Assembly: GCA_023388015.1 (NCBI GenBank)
Contig: JAEWHB010000235.1
Span: 1 to 6,803, forward strand
Direction of reading: 5' to 3'
DNA: 6,803 nt
DNA from: Bacteroidota bacterium
GTDB taxonomy: Bacteria; Bacteroidota; Bacteroidia; Flavobacteriales; Weeksellaceae
Positions 1 to 5,844 of this stretch are shown one piece after another. A program made the position numbers and the translations under genes. The notes below the pieces were generated by a model. It did not search any database. It was not told the origin of the DNA and worked only from the letters and a program-made list of their open reading frames with translations. Numbering within the stretch: the stretch's first letter is position 1; every line of letters begins with the position of its first letter.

Positions 1-179
1 CGCGTGAAACCATCAAAGCTTTGCGTAAAGACGTTACCGCAAAATGTTATGGAGGAGATATTTCGCGTAAGCGTAAACTTCTTGAAAAACAAAAAGCAGG
101 TAAGAAGAAAATGCGACAGATCGGAAGGGTAGAGGTGCCGCAATCGGCTTTCCTCGCTGTATTGAAACTAAACGATTAG
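1..179 (+). CDS. lepA: Elongation factor 4 (LepA), C-terminal end, partial
   Basis: This is the last 58 residues of LepA/EF4, the ribosome-associated GTPase that back-translocates stalled ribosomes; it acts in the cytoplasm. The reading frame begins at base 3 and ends with TAG at 177-179. The tail is diagnostic of the family: LRKDVTAKCYGGDISRKRKL, then a lysine-rich stretch (KQKAGKKKM), then the closing IGRVEVPQSAFLAVLKLND. These belong to the LepA-specific C-terminal domain that reaches toward the peptidyl-transferase centre. The GTPase and EF-G-like domains lie outside the window. It is the only + strand gene here and converges on the lectin array, with a shared terminator hairpin just after the stop. 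Nothing looks damaged in the visible part. Confidence 0.95.
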   Translation, partial: RETIKALRKDVTAKCYGGDISRKRKLLEKQKAGKKKMRQIGRVEVPQSAFLAVLKLND

Positions 180-187
180 AAAATAAG

Positions 188-217
188 AAACCCGCTGAAA
201 AGCGGGTTTTATTTTTT
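188..217. terminator. Rho-independent terminator, probably bidirectional
   Basis: A perfect 9-bp stem, AAACCCGCT (188-196) and AGCGGGTTT (201-209), closes on a GAAA tetraloop. On the + strand it is followed by a T-rich tract to 217, beginning 8 bases after the lepA stop. On the - strand the same hairpin is followed by CTTATTTTC and lies about 20 bases beyond the stop of the converging lectin gene. It therefore fits termination of lepA well and of the lectin operon reasonably well. Confidence 0.85.
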
Positions 218-229
218 CGGAATTTAAAA

Positions 230-1060
230 TTATTGATGAAATTCTATGATCAAATGTTGCCAGGGAGAGGCCCAGCCATCGTTTGCATTGTTGCAAGTAA
301 TATCGTTCCATCTGCGATCTCCATTGATATCTCTATGAATAATGTGTACGCAGCCTTCGTTTCCACCTTGATTATTAGGCTCGGGACCATCAAAATAATG
401 TTCAGTTTTATTATCAATTCCCCAATTTACTTTTGATTTCTCACCCGTAATCCAGGTAAATTCAGTGGGGTTACCGGAAAAGTTAACTTTGTTATAACCA
501 ATCCAGATGGAGGTATTCATATTATAACCTGTTGTACTGCTAATGAGGTTGGTTTTGACCCAATCCCATTCTGCAAGTGAAGTAAAGGTTACGAGATATC
601 CACCTAAGCTTTTGGCAGCACCAAATGCTGTTTCCCAATTAAATCCCGTATCTCCACTAAATGCGCAATAATAATGCCCGTTAACGGCCCATTGTTTACA
701 CCCTAAACTGGTAAAAGCTATACCTGCATGATTAAAATTTTCGGAGGTGCTTATTCCATCTCCTTTTTGCTGAGGAACCCAACGGTCGGTCAACCAATAA
801 TAATATCCGGGAGCTAAACTGGTGTTCTCGTTTCCGGAAAGCGTTGTGGTGTTATACACCAAAAGTCCGTCCGCAGGATTTTCGATTGTTGTATTATCAG
901 TCCTGCTTTCTAATGCCACGTTTGGCAAAATCATGCCTTTATCTGCTGCAACTACGTCCAAAATTGTGGACTGATGGGGTGCATCTGTTCCTATTCCTAC
1001 TTGAGCTGTAGTGAATTGGGAAATTGAAACTATAGTTATGAATGTGAGTAATTTCTTCAT
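230..1060 (-). CDS. Secreted C-type lectin-like domain protein (copy 3 of a tandem array, EPN type)
   Basis: The 276-residue protein is predicted to be exported and to bind carbohydrate or another ligand; no pathway can be assigned. Residues 1-20 form a signal peptide (MKKLLTFITI..., probable cut after TTAQ). Residues 21-95 are the flavobacterial N-terminal module: VGIGTDAP, DKGMILPN, NPADGLLVYN, GYYYW. Residues about 118-275 are a CTLD with paired cysteines C121/C132 and C237/C256, the WIGY core (186-189) and a C-terminal IIEF strand. The calcium/sugar site looks complete: E227-P228-N229, then E235 six residues after N229, as in mannose-binding protein, then W251-N252-D253. In vertebrate C-type lectins EPN goes with mannose, fucose or GlcNAc binding; extending this to the bacterial protein is inference. 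No type IX secretion C-terminal domain is visible. The ATG is 4 bases after the stop of the preceding paralogue, so it is probably the last gene of an operon. Confidence 0.88.
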   Translation of the reverse strand: MKKLLTFITIVSISQFTTAQVGIGTDAPHQSTILDVVAADKGMILPNVALESRTDNTTIENPADGLLVYNTTTLSGNENTSLAPGYYYWLTDRWVPQQKGDGISTSENFNHAGIAFTSLGCKQWAVNGHYYCAFSGDTGFNWETAFGAAKSLGGYLVTFTSLAEWDWVKTNLISSTTGYNMNTSIWIGYNKVNFSGNPTEFTWITGEKSKVNWGIDNKTEHYFDGPEPNNQGGNEGCVHIIHRDINGDRRWNDITCNNANDGWASPWQHLIIEFHQ

Positions 1061-1064
1061 GATT

Positions 1065-1960
1065 TTATTGGTTAAATTCGATTATAATATGATTCATATT
1101 GGCAGTTGCGCTACAATCTTCGCTCCGCCAGAGTCTTTGGGCATCTACAGCTGTCCGGGTGATGAAAGTACATCTGGTCGGAGCATCTGCAGATGTCATT
1201 TGAGGTTCACCTGCAGCAAAGTGAGATTGTGTAGTCGCATTATTTGACCATCGATTTTCCCATGATTCTCCTGTAATGAAGTGATATTTAGGTATATTAT
1301 TACCGGGAGTTGCAATCCTCGTGTAGCCAAGCCAAATATTATTTGATAAAACGGTTCCACCTAAATTGAGTCCGTCATTAATAATATTGTCTTTCACGAA
1401 ATTCCATTCTGCGTCCGAAACGACCGTTACCATATATCCACCTGCTGTTTGGGCCAATTGATAAGTGTTGTAGAAATTTTTACTGGTTGGTGCGGTATAA
1501 GCACAGTAAACATGTCCATTTCCACCCTCATTGATTTCCCATTTGGCACACCTTTGTCGGGTTGCATCACCCATGGTTGCCGGAGCTGATGCTCCAACAC
1601 CTGTGGGACTATAGCCTAAAAATACTTCGTCTATATTTTGAATAATCGTTCCTTTTTCATTGATTCCCCTAGCCTTTCCCAATGTGGAGTTGGTGTTGAA
1701 ACCCAGTAATAATAACCCGGTTCTATTTCTTTGGTAAGGTTGGGATTATAAACCAATAAACCTTCTGCCGGTGTTGTAGAAACGGGTAAAGCGGAATTGA
1801 TGGAATTTAAATTAATCTCGGGTGAGCCAAAGCCCTGGGAATCCCCATCAATTTGCAATATGGCTGACGGTTCTTCGTTTCCTTCCTCGACGTTTACATA
1901 AACCTGACCATATGAAAAGCCAATTAATAAACTCAGTGCTATAAAATAGATATTTTTCAT
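1065..1960 (-). pseudogene. Secreted C-type lectin-like domain protein, frameshifted (copy 2, EPQ type)
   Basis: This paralogue is split over two frames. The first part starts at ATG 1958-1960 and carries a signal peptide (MKNIYFIALSLLIGFSYGQ) and the N-terminal module (PAEGLLVYN, GYYYW); it runs off frame after HWERLG and stops at 1631. The CTLD continues in the -1 frame to a stop at 1065. It has the expected four cysteines (RQRC, VYC, TRC, EDC), NIWLGY, FITGE and the terminal IIIEF strand. Adding one base in the GGGG run at 1666-1669 gives a continuous protein of about 298 residues, close to its neighbours (276 and 292). The ATG lies 5 bases after the upstream paralogue's stop. The ligand site is unusual: EPQ replaces EPN, the following Glu is absent, and WND is replaced by W-R-S-E-D. 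It could be a true pseudogene, a sequencing error, or, less likely, a gene read by programmed frameshifting. A TTG at 1682 opens the second frame but has no signal peptide, so it is not a convincing start. Confidence 0.8.
1653..1669 (-). other. Frameshift junction in lectin copy 2
   Basis: The coding frame changes by -1 (equivalent to one missing base) within this stretch. On the - strand it contains GGGG (1669-1666) and AAAAAG (1657-1652). Alignment with the neighbouring paralogues places the N-terminal frame up to HWERLG and the C-terminal frame from about NEKG onward, so the indel lies at or between these two runs. The G run is the better candidate, because GGGGG would give LGGINEKG with no other change. 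Confidence 0.7.
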
Positions 1961-1965
1961 TGGGA

Positions 1966-2844
1966 TTAGTTTTGAAATTCGATAATGATATAATTGAAAG
2001 GAATACCGTTCTCGGTGTTCGTGGAGCATGGATCGTTGAACCATCTTCTGTCAGTATTGGTTGCCAATGCTGAAATATAAACACATCCCGTAGCACCATC
2101 TGGCTCTCCGGCATTATAGAAATCTTGAAGTATCGCACTGTTGGACCAATTAATGACGGACTTTTCTCCTGTTATCCAGGTATATTCTCTTGCATTACCA
2201 GGAGTTTGGATGGTATTGTAGCCAATCCAAATATTATTATTAGCATTTTCCCCAAGAGATAAGAGATTGGTTTTGATCGCATTCCATTCATTTTCAGAAG
2301 TTATGGTTGCCAAATAACCTTTTTGGTATTTTGCAAACTCAAATGCTTGTTCCCAATTGACTGGGCCGGTCATCGTATACCCACAATATATATGTGGTTC
2401 AGCACCTTCATAGGTATCTGTATATTCAAAACAGGTTCTTTTTACAGAGGTTGCACCATAATAACTTAATTCTTCAAGCGAATTTTCAGAAAATCCAGAT
2501 GGAACATAACCCAATACTGAAGCATGGATATTGGGCGAAATTCCTTCCAATACTTCATTGGTTGAATTGTGAAAAGGCTCCCATTTTTCGTTGTTGTAAT
2601 AAACATAACCGGGCTTCAAGGTAGCATTGTCTGTAAGATTGAAGACAAGTAAGCCTTTTTTGGGATTGGGAATCGTGGTGGTATCACGATTGTTTAATAA
2701 ATTAACTCGTGGAGCCAAAAATCCTTTATCAGTGGCAGCAATTTCAAGTGCTGAAGTAGGATGAGGCGTGTCGGTGTTAATCCCTATTTGTGCAAAACAG
2801 GAAAAACCTCCCGCCACGATTAGAGGGAATAGAAGTTGTCGCAT
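1966..2844 (-). CDS. Secreted C-type lectin-like domain protein (copy 1, EPD type)
   Basis: This 292-residue protein is the first gene of the tandem array. Residues 1-19 form a signal peptide (MRQLLFPLIVAGGFSCFAQ). C16 is not in a good lipobox, so cleavage after FAQ is more likely than lipidation. Residues 20-90 are the shared N-terminal module (IGINTDTP, DKGFLAPRVNLL, NPKKGLLVFN, GYVYY). A linker of about 45 residues leads to a CTLD (about 135-291) with C138/C154 and C254/C273, the conserved NWEQAFEFAK helix, NIWIGYN, TWITGEKS and the closing IIIEF strand. The binding-site tripeptide is EPD (247-249), the loop to the next cysteine is shorter than in the EPN copy, and the expected second Glu is missing. 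The W-N-D motif has an inserted Phe (W268-F-N-D271). Calcium binding and sugar choice may therefore differ from copy 3. Export is well supported; the ligand is unknown. Confidence 0.88.
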   Translation of the reverse strand: MRQLLFPLIVAGGFSCFAQIGINTDTPHPTSALEIAATDKGFLAPRVNLLNNRDTTTIPNPKKGLLVFNLTDNATLKPGYVYYNNEKWEPFHNSTNEVLEGISPNIHASVLGYVPSGFSENSLEELSYYGATSVKRTCFEYTDTYEGAEPHIYCGYTMTGPVNWEQAFEFAKYQKGYLATITSENEWNAIKTNLLSLGENANNNIWIGYNTIQTPGNAREYTWITGEKSVINWSNSAILQDFYNAGEPDGATGCVYISALATNTDRRWFNDPCSTNTENGIPFNYIIIEFQN

Positions 2845-2909
2845 AATTACTTATAGATTAAAATAATAACTTACTGTATTATTTTAGGTCTAAGTAATTG
2901 GATGGGCCG

Positions 2910-2917
2910 CAAATTTA
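2910..2917 (-). promoter_or_regulatory. Candidate -7 promoter element for the lectin operon
   Basis: On the - strand this reads TAAATTTG, a full match to the Bacteroidota -7 consensus TAnnTTTG. It lies about 65 bases before the ATG of the first lectin gene, inside the 115-base gap after thiL. I see no TTG at the usual 17-23 base spacing upstream; the nearest is 29 bases away. The assignment rests on the -7 box alone. Confidence 0.4.
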
Positions 2918-2959
2918 ACTTTTTTTAAATTAAATAATGTGGTTTACAATAATTTAATC

Positions 2960-4003
2960 CTATAAATTCTTCCATCCTTGAGCGCTCAATGGCATAGCAG
3001 ATTCGCTCCCTTTGAGTATCAGATAATTCTCGGCATTTTGTTCAGTGGTATGTCCAATGACAGTCAAATTCGGATTTCCTTTTATTTTCTCAAAATCATC
3101 TTGTGAAATAGTGAACAATAGCTCATAATCTTCGCCGCCATTTAAAGCGCATGTAACTGGGTTAATGCCAAATTCTTCTGCAGTTTTGATAACCATCGGA
3201 TCCATCGGGATTTTCTCTTCGTAAACCTTAAATCCATAGCCACTTTGTTTGGACAAATGAATGATTTCAGACGAAAGTCCGTCCGAAACGTCAATCATAG
3301 AAGTTGGTTTTACTTCTAATTGTTGTAAAAGTTCGACAATATGCTTTCCTGCTTCTGGCTTTAATTGTCTTCCGACAATGTATTCGTATTCTTCCAAATT
3401 CGGTTGCATATTGGGATTGGCTTTGAAAACTTCATTTTCACGCTCCAAAACCTGTAAACCCAAATAAGCCGCACCTAAATCTCCTGAAACAACCAATAAA
3501 TCATGTTCACAAGCGCCATTTCGATACGCAATTTCTCCTGTTTTTGCCTTTCCAATGGCTGTTACGCTAATAATTAAACCCGAAGTAGAAGAAGTAGTGT
3601 CGCCACCAATTAAATCGACCTTGTATTTTTTACAGGCAATTTTAATTCCTTCGTATAAATCTTCCAAGGCTTCTACAGGGAAACGGTTGGAAACTGCAAT
3701 GGATACTAAAACCTGCGTCGGTTCAGCATTCATGGCATAAATATCACTCAAATTGACAATAATGGATTTATAGCCCAAATGTTTCAAAGGCACATAAGCC
3801 AGATTGAAATGTACGCCTTCTACCAACATATCGGTCGAAACCACTGTTTCTTTCTCACCAAAATTCAGAACGGCTGCATCATCGCCCACAGCTTTTTGAG
3901 TGCTTTCGTTTTGAATTTCAAAAGATTTTGTCAGGTGTTCTATCAATCCGAATTCGCCTATTTCTTCAAGTGGCGTAAGTTGTGGTTGTTTATCGTCAAG
4001 CAT
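2960..4003 (-). CDS. thiL: Thiamine-monophosphate kinase
   Basis: ThiL phosphorylates thiamine monophosphate with ATP to give thiamine pyrophosphate, the last step of cofactor synthesis, in the cytoplasm. The 347-residue protein shows the family motifs in order: GDDAAV (40-45), STDMLVEGVHF (56-66), NLSDIYAM (84-91), GGDTT (133-137), DVSDGLSSE (238-246) and GGEDYELLF (289-297). The acidic residues in these motifs bind the magnesium-nucleotide complex in the PurM/ThiL fold. Length is normal. The start at ATG 4001-4003 gives the N-terminus MLDDKQPQLTPLEEIGEFGL, which fits flavobacterial ThiL. The gene overlaps the stop of the upstream thioesterase by 8 bases, so the two are probably co-transcribed and translationally coupled. 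No other thiamine gene is in the window. Confidence 0.96.
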   Translation of the reverse strand: MLDDKQPQLTPLEEIGEFGLIEHLTKSFEIQNESTQKAVGDDAAVLNFGEKETVVSTDMLVEGVHFNLAYVPLKHLGYKSIIVNLSDIYAMNAEPTQVLVSIAVSNRFPVEALEDLYEGIKIACKKYKVDLIGGDTTSSTSGLIISVTAIGKAKTGEIAYRNGACEHDLLVVSGDLGAAYLGLQVLERENEVFKANPNMQPNLEEYEYIVGRQLKPEAGKHIVELLQQLEVKPTSMIDVSDGLSSEIIHLSKQSGYGFKVYEEKIPMDPMVIKTAEEFGINPVTCALNGGEDYELLFTISQDDFEKIKGNPNLTVIGHTTEQNAENYLILKGSESAMPLSAQGWKNL

Positions 4004-4502
4004 TTTTTAAAGTATTTGGGTCAATATTTTGGGGATGAACGGGTAGGTTTTTCATGTCGGAATAACTCAGAATTCTGCATTTTTCCTGATTTACATTTGT
4101 CATAATTTTTTCCTGCATTTCGGCGGGCGGGGGCATTTTTTTTCGTTCTGTCATGGAAAACCAAACGCCAAAAACCCGCGAATAAGCCAAATGCGTTCCT
4201 GTTTTTTTGTCGTATAAATTATGTTCGAATTCGAAGATTTCGCCGTTTTCTGAATTTCCACTTACTGCAACCGAGATCATTACTTCTTGTCCTTCATGCG
4301 CTTCACGGAAAAATGAAAATTCTTCTCGTAAAACAGCCGGTCCGATTTTGTATTTCGCAAGGTGTGAAAGTTTAATTCCGCATTCGCGTAAAAATGCGAT
4401 TCGCGCAAAACTTGTGAAATTCATATAAGACGAATTAGCCAAGTGCATATTGGCATCGAGATCGGACCATCTGACGATGGTTTCGACATAAAACTGCTTC
4501 AT
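3996..4502 (-). CDS. Acyl-CoA thioesterase, hotdog fold (4HBT/YbgC-like)
   Basis: The 168-residue protein is a predicted cytoplasmic thioesterase that hydrolyses acyl-CoA or a related thioester; the natural substrate cannot be read from the sequence. The N-terminal motif RWSDLDANMHLANSSYMNF (about 11-29) matches the hotdog signature RxxDxDxxxHxxN, with D16 in the position of the catalytic Asp of 4-hydroxybenzoyl-CoA thioesterase. A long hydrophobic helix follows (SFARIAFLRECGI), then beta strands around EEFSFFREAHEGQEV and AYSRVFGVWF. I chose ATG 4500-4502 rather than an in-frame TTG at 4529, because the nine codons between them contain a perfect promoter -7 box. The stop lies inside the thiL start region (8-base overlap). 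The Pro-rich tail (MPPPAEMQ onward) is unlikely to be catalytic. Confidence 0.88.
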   Translation of the reverse strand: MKQFYVETIVRWSDLDANMHLANSSYMNFTSFARIAFLRECGIKLSHLAKYKIGPAVLREEFSFFREAHEGQEVMISVAVSGNSENGEIFEFEHNLYDKKTGTHLAYSRVFGVWFSMTERKKMPPPAEMQEKIMTNVNQEKCRILSYSDMKNLPVHPQNIDPNTLKNA

Positions 4503-4518
4503 CAAAAAATTATTTTGG

Positions 4519-4534
4519 CAAAGGTACAAAGGTA
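4519..4534 (-). promoter_or_regulatory. Tandem -7 promoter motif upstream of the thioesterase-thiL pair
   Basis: On the - strand this reads TACCTTTGTACCTTTG, two head-to-tail copies of the Bacteroidota -7 box TAnnTTTG. The nearer copy ends 16 bases before the ATG at 4502, giving a short leader. A TTG 11 bases upstream of the nearer box is too close to be a standard -33 element. The match itself is exact; function is inferred. Confidence 0.55.
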
Positions 4535-4572
4535 TTTCAAAATTGTCGGCGCTGTATGGAGATTTCCTGATT

Positions 4573-4665
4573 GCACCAGGGATGTGAAAGGAGGCGAGGT
4601 ACGAGCCTGTCTCGGCTGAGCCGAGACCGGAGCGAAGCGGAGCCTGGAGCAGCCCGCCCGGGTGC
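4573..4665. repeat. GC-rich palindromic intergenic element (REP-like)
   Basis: About 93 bases of clearly GC-rich sequence interrupt AT-rich DNA between the lipoprotein and thioesterase genes. The outer ends are complementary (GCACC 4573-4577 with GGTGC 4661-4665). The centre is a perfect 8-bp stem, GTCTCGGC (4609-4616) and GCCGAGAC (4620-4627), with a TGA loop, extended by two pairs beyond a mismatch. A further pairing, CCAGG (4576-4580) with CCTGG (4643-4647), is possible. The flanks GGATGTGAAAGG and GCGAAGCGGAGCCTGGAGC recall dispersed structured intergenic repeats of flavobacterial genomes, recalled from memory and not checked. Only one copy is in the window, so its repeat status is unproven. 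No protein or tRNA reading is convincing. Confidence 0.5.
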
Positions 4666-4667
4666 CC

Positions 4668-4701
4668 AAATAAATCGCTCCAAAAGGGAAACGGTTTATT
4701 T
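4668..4701. other. AT-rich hairpin beside the GC-rich element, possible weak terminator
   Basis: AAATAAATCG (4668-4677) can pair with CGGTTTATTT (4692-4701) around a 14-base loop, with one G-U pair in the + strand RNA. A T run (4705-4710) follows on the + strand, where no gene is present. On the - strand the hairpin starts 7 bases beyond the lipoprotein stop but lacks a trailing U run. It may be the edge of the neighbouring repeat-like element or stabilise the lipoprotein mRNA end. Confidence 0.3.
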
Positions 4702-4708
4702 GAATTTT

Positions 4709-5236
4709 TTATTGTTTCGTATAAACAAAAGTGATGTCCTGCAAAATTTCAACACCGCCTTCACCCATATCGCTGGCATAAAATCCTTCGGGAATAACGT
4801 ATGTGAGCTTGTTGTCGGTCTTTGTGGCAACGATGTTGGCTCCGCCTACGTTAAGTGTTACGCTGTTACCGGTTTGGTTCCAGACAAATGTGGTTTCTTC
4901 CACTTCTTCTATACATTCCACGCTGAATGTTTCGCCGTCAATGGAAACGTTTGCATATGAATTAGAAGTGGCAATTCCTGTATAATCAGTCATGAACTCC
5001 ATGAGTTCGTTTTGGTAACAATTGGTTTCGGACATAAGACTGGTAGAGGAAGTGCCATCACCGTTGAAATCATAAGCTTCTTCCAAATTGAGCGCTGTGA
5101 GTTTCCAGGTTCCTTCAAGTGTGATTTCTTCTGCAGGTGTTGTGTCCGGGTTGTTGCTGTCATCTTCCCAAGGTTCACAAGAGGTTAAACTAAATCCGGA
5201 GAGCAATACAGCCAGTCCCAAAACAATTTTTTTCAT
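4709..5236 (-). CDS. Lipocalin-like lipoprotein
   Basis: The 175-residue protein has a lipoprotein signal peptide, MKKIVLGLAVLLSGFSLTSC, with the lipidated cysteine at residue 20. The acidic run just after it (EPWEDD) resembles the negatively charged lipoprotein export signals of Bacteroidota, so a surface location is possible. From about residue 38 the sequence reads as a small beta-barrel of the bacterial lipocalin-like type: LEGTWKLTALNLEE, a D56-x-N-x-D-G loop, then strands at YTGIATSNSY, TTFVWNQTGNSVTLNV and ITFVYTKQ. C73 and C108 could form a disulfide. I recall this as close to the Pfam lipocalin-like families of flavobacteria, but no ligand can be named. It stands apart from recX (74-base gap with a promoter candidate) and is followed by the GC-rich element, so it may be a single-gene transcript. 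Confidence 0.82.
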   Translation of the reverse strand: MKKIVLGLAVLLSGFSLTSCEPWEDDSNNPDTTPAEEITLEGTWKLTALNLEEAYDFNGDGTSSTSLMSETNCYQNELMEFMTDYTGIATSNSYANVSIDGETFSVECIEEVEETTFVWNQTGNSVTLNVGGANIVATKTDNKLTYVIPEGFYASDMGEGGVEILQDITFVYTKQ

Positions 5237-5257
5237 GTGTGTTTGAATTAATTCGGA

Positions 5258-5288
5258 TAAAATTAAGGTTTTTTGAAAAATAACAAAA
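5258..5288 (-). promoter_or_regulatory. Candidate promoter of the lipoprotein gene
   Basis: On the - strand TTTTG (5288-5284) is followed after 18 bases by TAATTTTA (5265-5258). This resembles the flavobacterial pattern TTG, 17-23 bases, TAnnTTTG, with one mismatch in the last base of the -7 box. The box ends 21 bases before the lipoprotein ATG. The region is AT-rich, so a chance match is possible. Confidence 0.4.
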
Positions 5289-5310
5289 TTTTAGTCCTAT
5301 GATTAACAGT

Positions 5311-5844
5311 TTAACGGAGCAAGTCTGCAATTATTTCACTTTCAAATCCTTTTTGCAATAAATAATTCCTGATTTTGGCTTTCTTTTTAAAACTTTCGCG
5401 CTCGTTTTTCAGGTTTTCTCTTTTCTTTTCAAATAAATTTTGAAGGGTCTTCAGATAATCTTTTTCGTCAATTTCAAGGAGCGTGGATTCAATCATTTTT
5501 AGCGGAATTTTTCGTTTTTTAAGTTCCATTCTGATTTTAATTCTCCCCCAGTTTTTTTGATTGAATTTTCCCCGTACAAAACTTTGGGCAAACCTTTCTT
5601 CGTTGAGGAAGTTATGTTGAATTAAATAGACAATGATTTCATCTCTTGCTTCAGGAATCAGGTTGAATTCCTTCATTTTGTTTTCAACTTCCCAGTGACA
5701 ACGGTCTTGATAAGCGCAGTATTTCGCAAGTTTGTCGCGAATTTCATTGACGGTGAAACTTTGACTGCCCGTATTATTTTCCTTCTTTTTTAAATCCAAT
5801 TTTGGTTCTTTCTTTTTGATATGCGGATTGATTTTCTTTTTCAA
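5311..5844 (-). CDS. recX: Regulatory protein RecX
   Basis: RecX binds RecA filaments and limits recombinase and SOS activity in the cytoplasm. The core from about residue 29 shows RecX features: SFTVNEIRDKLAKYCAYQDR, a first three-helix repeat ending FLNEERFAQSFVRGKF (79-94), WGRIKIRMELKKRKI (99-113), and the C-terminal repeat ending YLLQKGFESEII (161-172). The product of 177 residues is slightly long because of a lysine-rich N-terminal extension (MKKKINPHIKKKEPKLDLKKK). That extension is read from the 3' end of the ORF6N gene in another frame and overlaps it by 71 bases. There is no internal ATG between this one and the core; an in-frame TTG at 5799 would give 162 residues. Family homologues usually start just before SFTV, so the true start is uncertain. 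The overlap suggests translation coupled to the ORF6N gene. Confidence 0.88.
   Translation of the reverse strand: MKKKINPHIKKKEPKLDLKKKENNTGSQSFTVNEIRDKLAKYCAYQDRCHWEVENKMKEFNLIPEARDEIIVYLIQHNFLNEERFAQSFVRGKFNQKNWGRIKIRMELKKRKIPLKMIESTLLEIDEKDYLKTLQNLFEKKRENLKNERESFKKKAKIRNYLLQKGFESEIIADLLR

Noticed and set aside
1011..1247. Open frame on the + strand across the copy 2/copy 3 lectin boundary
   Set aside because: It is antisense to two well-supported reading frames and has no recognisable domain or start context.
1652..1657. Programmed -1 ribosomal frameshift as the main explanation for the split gene
   Set aside because: The run reads G-AAA-AAG rather than A-AAA-AAG, no clear downstream stem or upstream stimulator is visible, and a one-base indel in the nearby G run explains the split more simply; kept only as an alternative.
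1666..1669. Phase-variable homopolymer tract
   Set aside because: Only four G residues; tracts that switch by slippage are normally much longer.
1848..2138. Additional - strand open frame overlapping lectin copies 1 and 2
   Set aside because: It lies in another frame over the end of copy 1 and the signal-peptide region of copy 2, whose frames are supported by paralogy; its protein has no recognisable features.
230..2844. Diversity-generating retroelement acting on the lectin genes
   Set aside because: CTLD folds are known targets of such systems and the 3' end of the last gene has several AAC codons, but no reverse transcriptase and no template repeat is visible, and the paralogues differ along their whole length rather than at adenines in one 3' segment.
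2844..2960. Terminator between thiL and the lectin array
   Set aside because: The gap is AT-rich but I find no stable hairpin followed by a T run on the - strand, so read-through from thiL cannot be excluded.
4573..4665. tRNA or small structured RNA gene at the GC-rich hairpin
   Set aside because: No cloverleaf, anticodon arm or T-loop sequence, and no promoter is evident; a palindromic repeat explains it better.
4571..4960. Open frame on the + strand running out of the GC-rich element
   Set aside because: Its start is composed of the palindromic element (Arg/Ser-rich low-complexity protein) and the rest is antisense to the lipoprotein gene; no recognisable domain.
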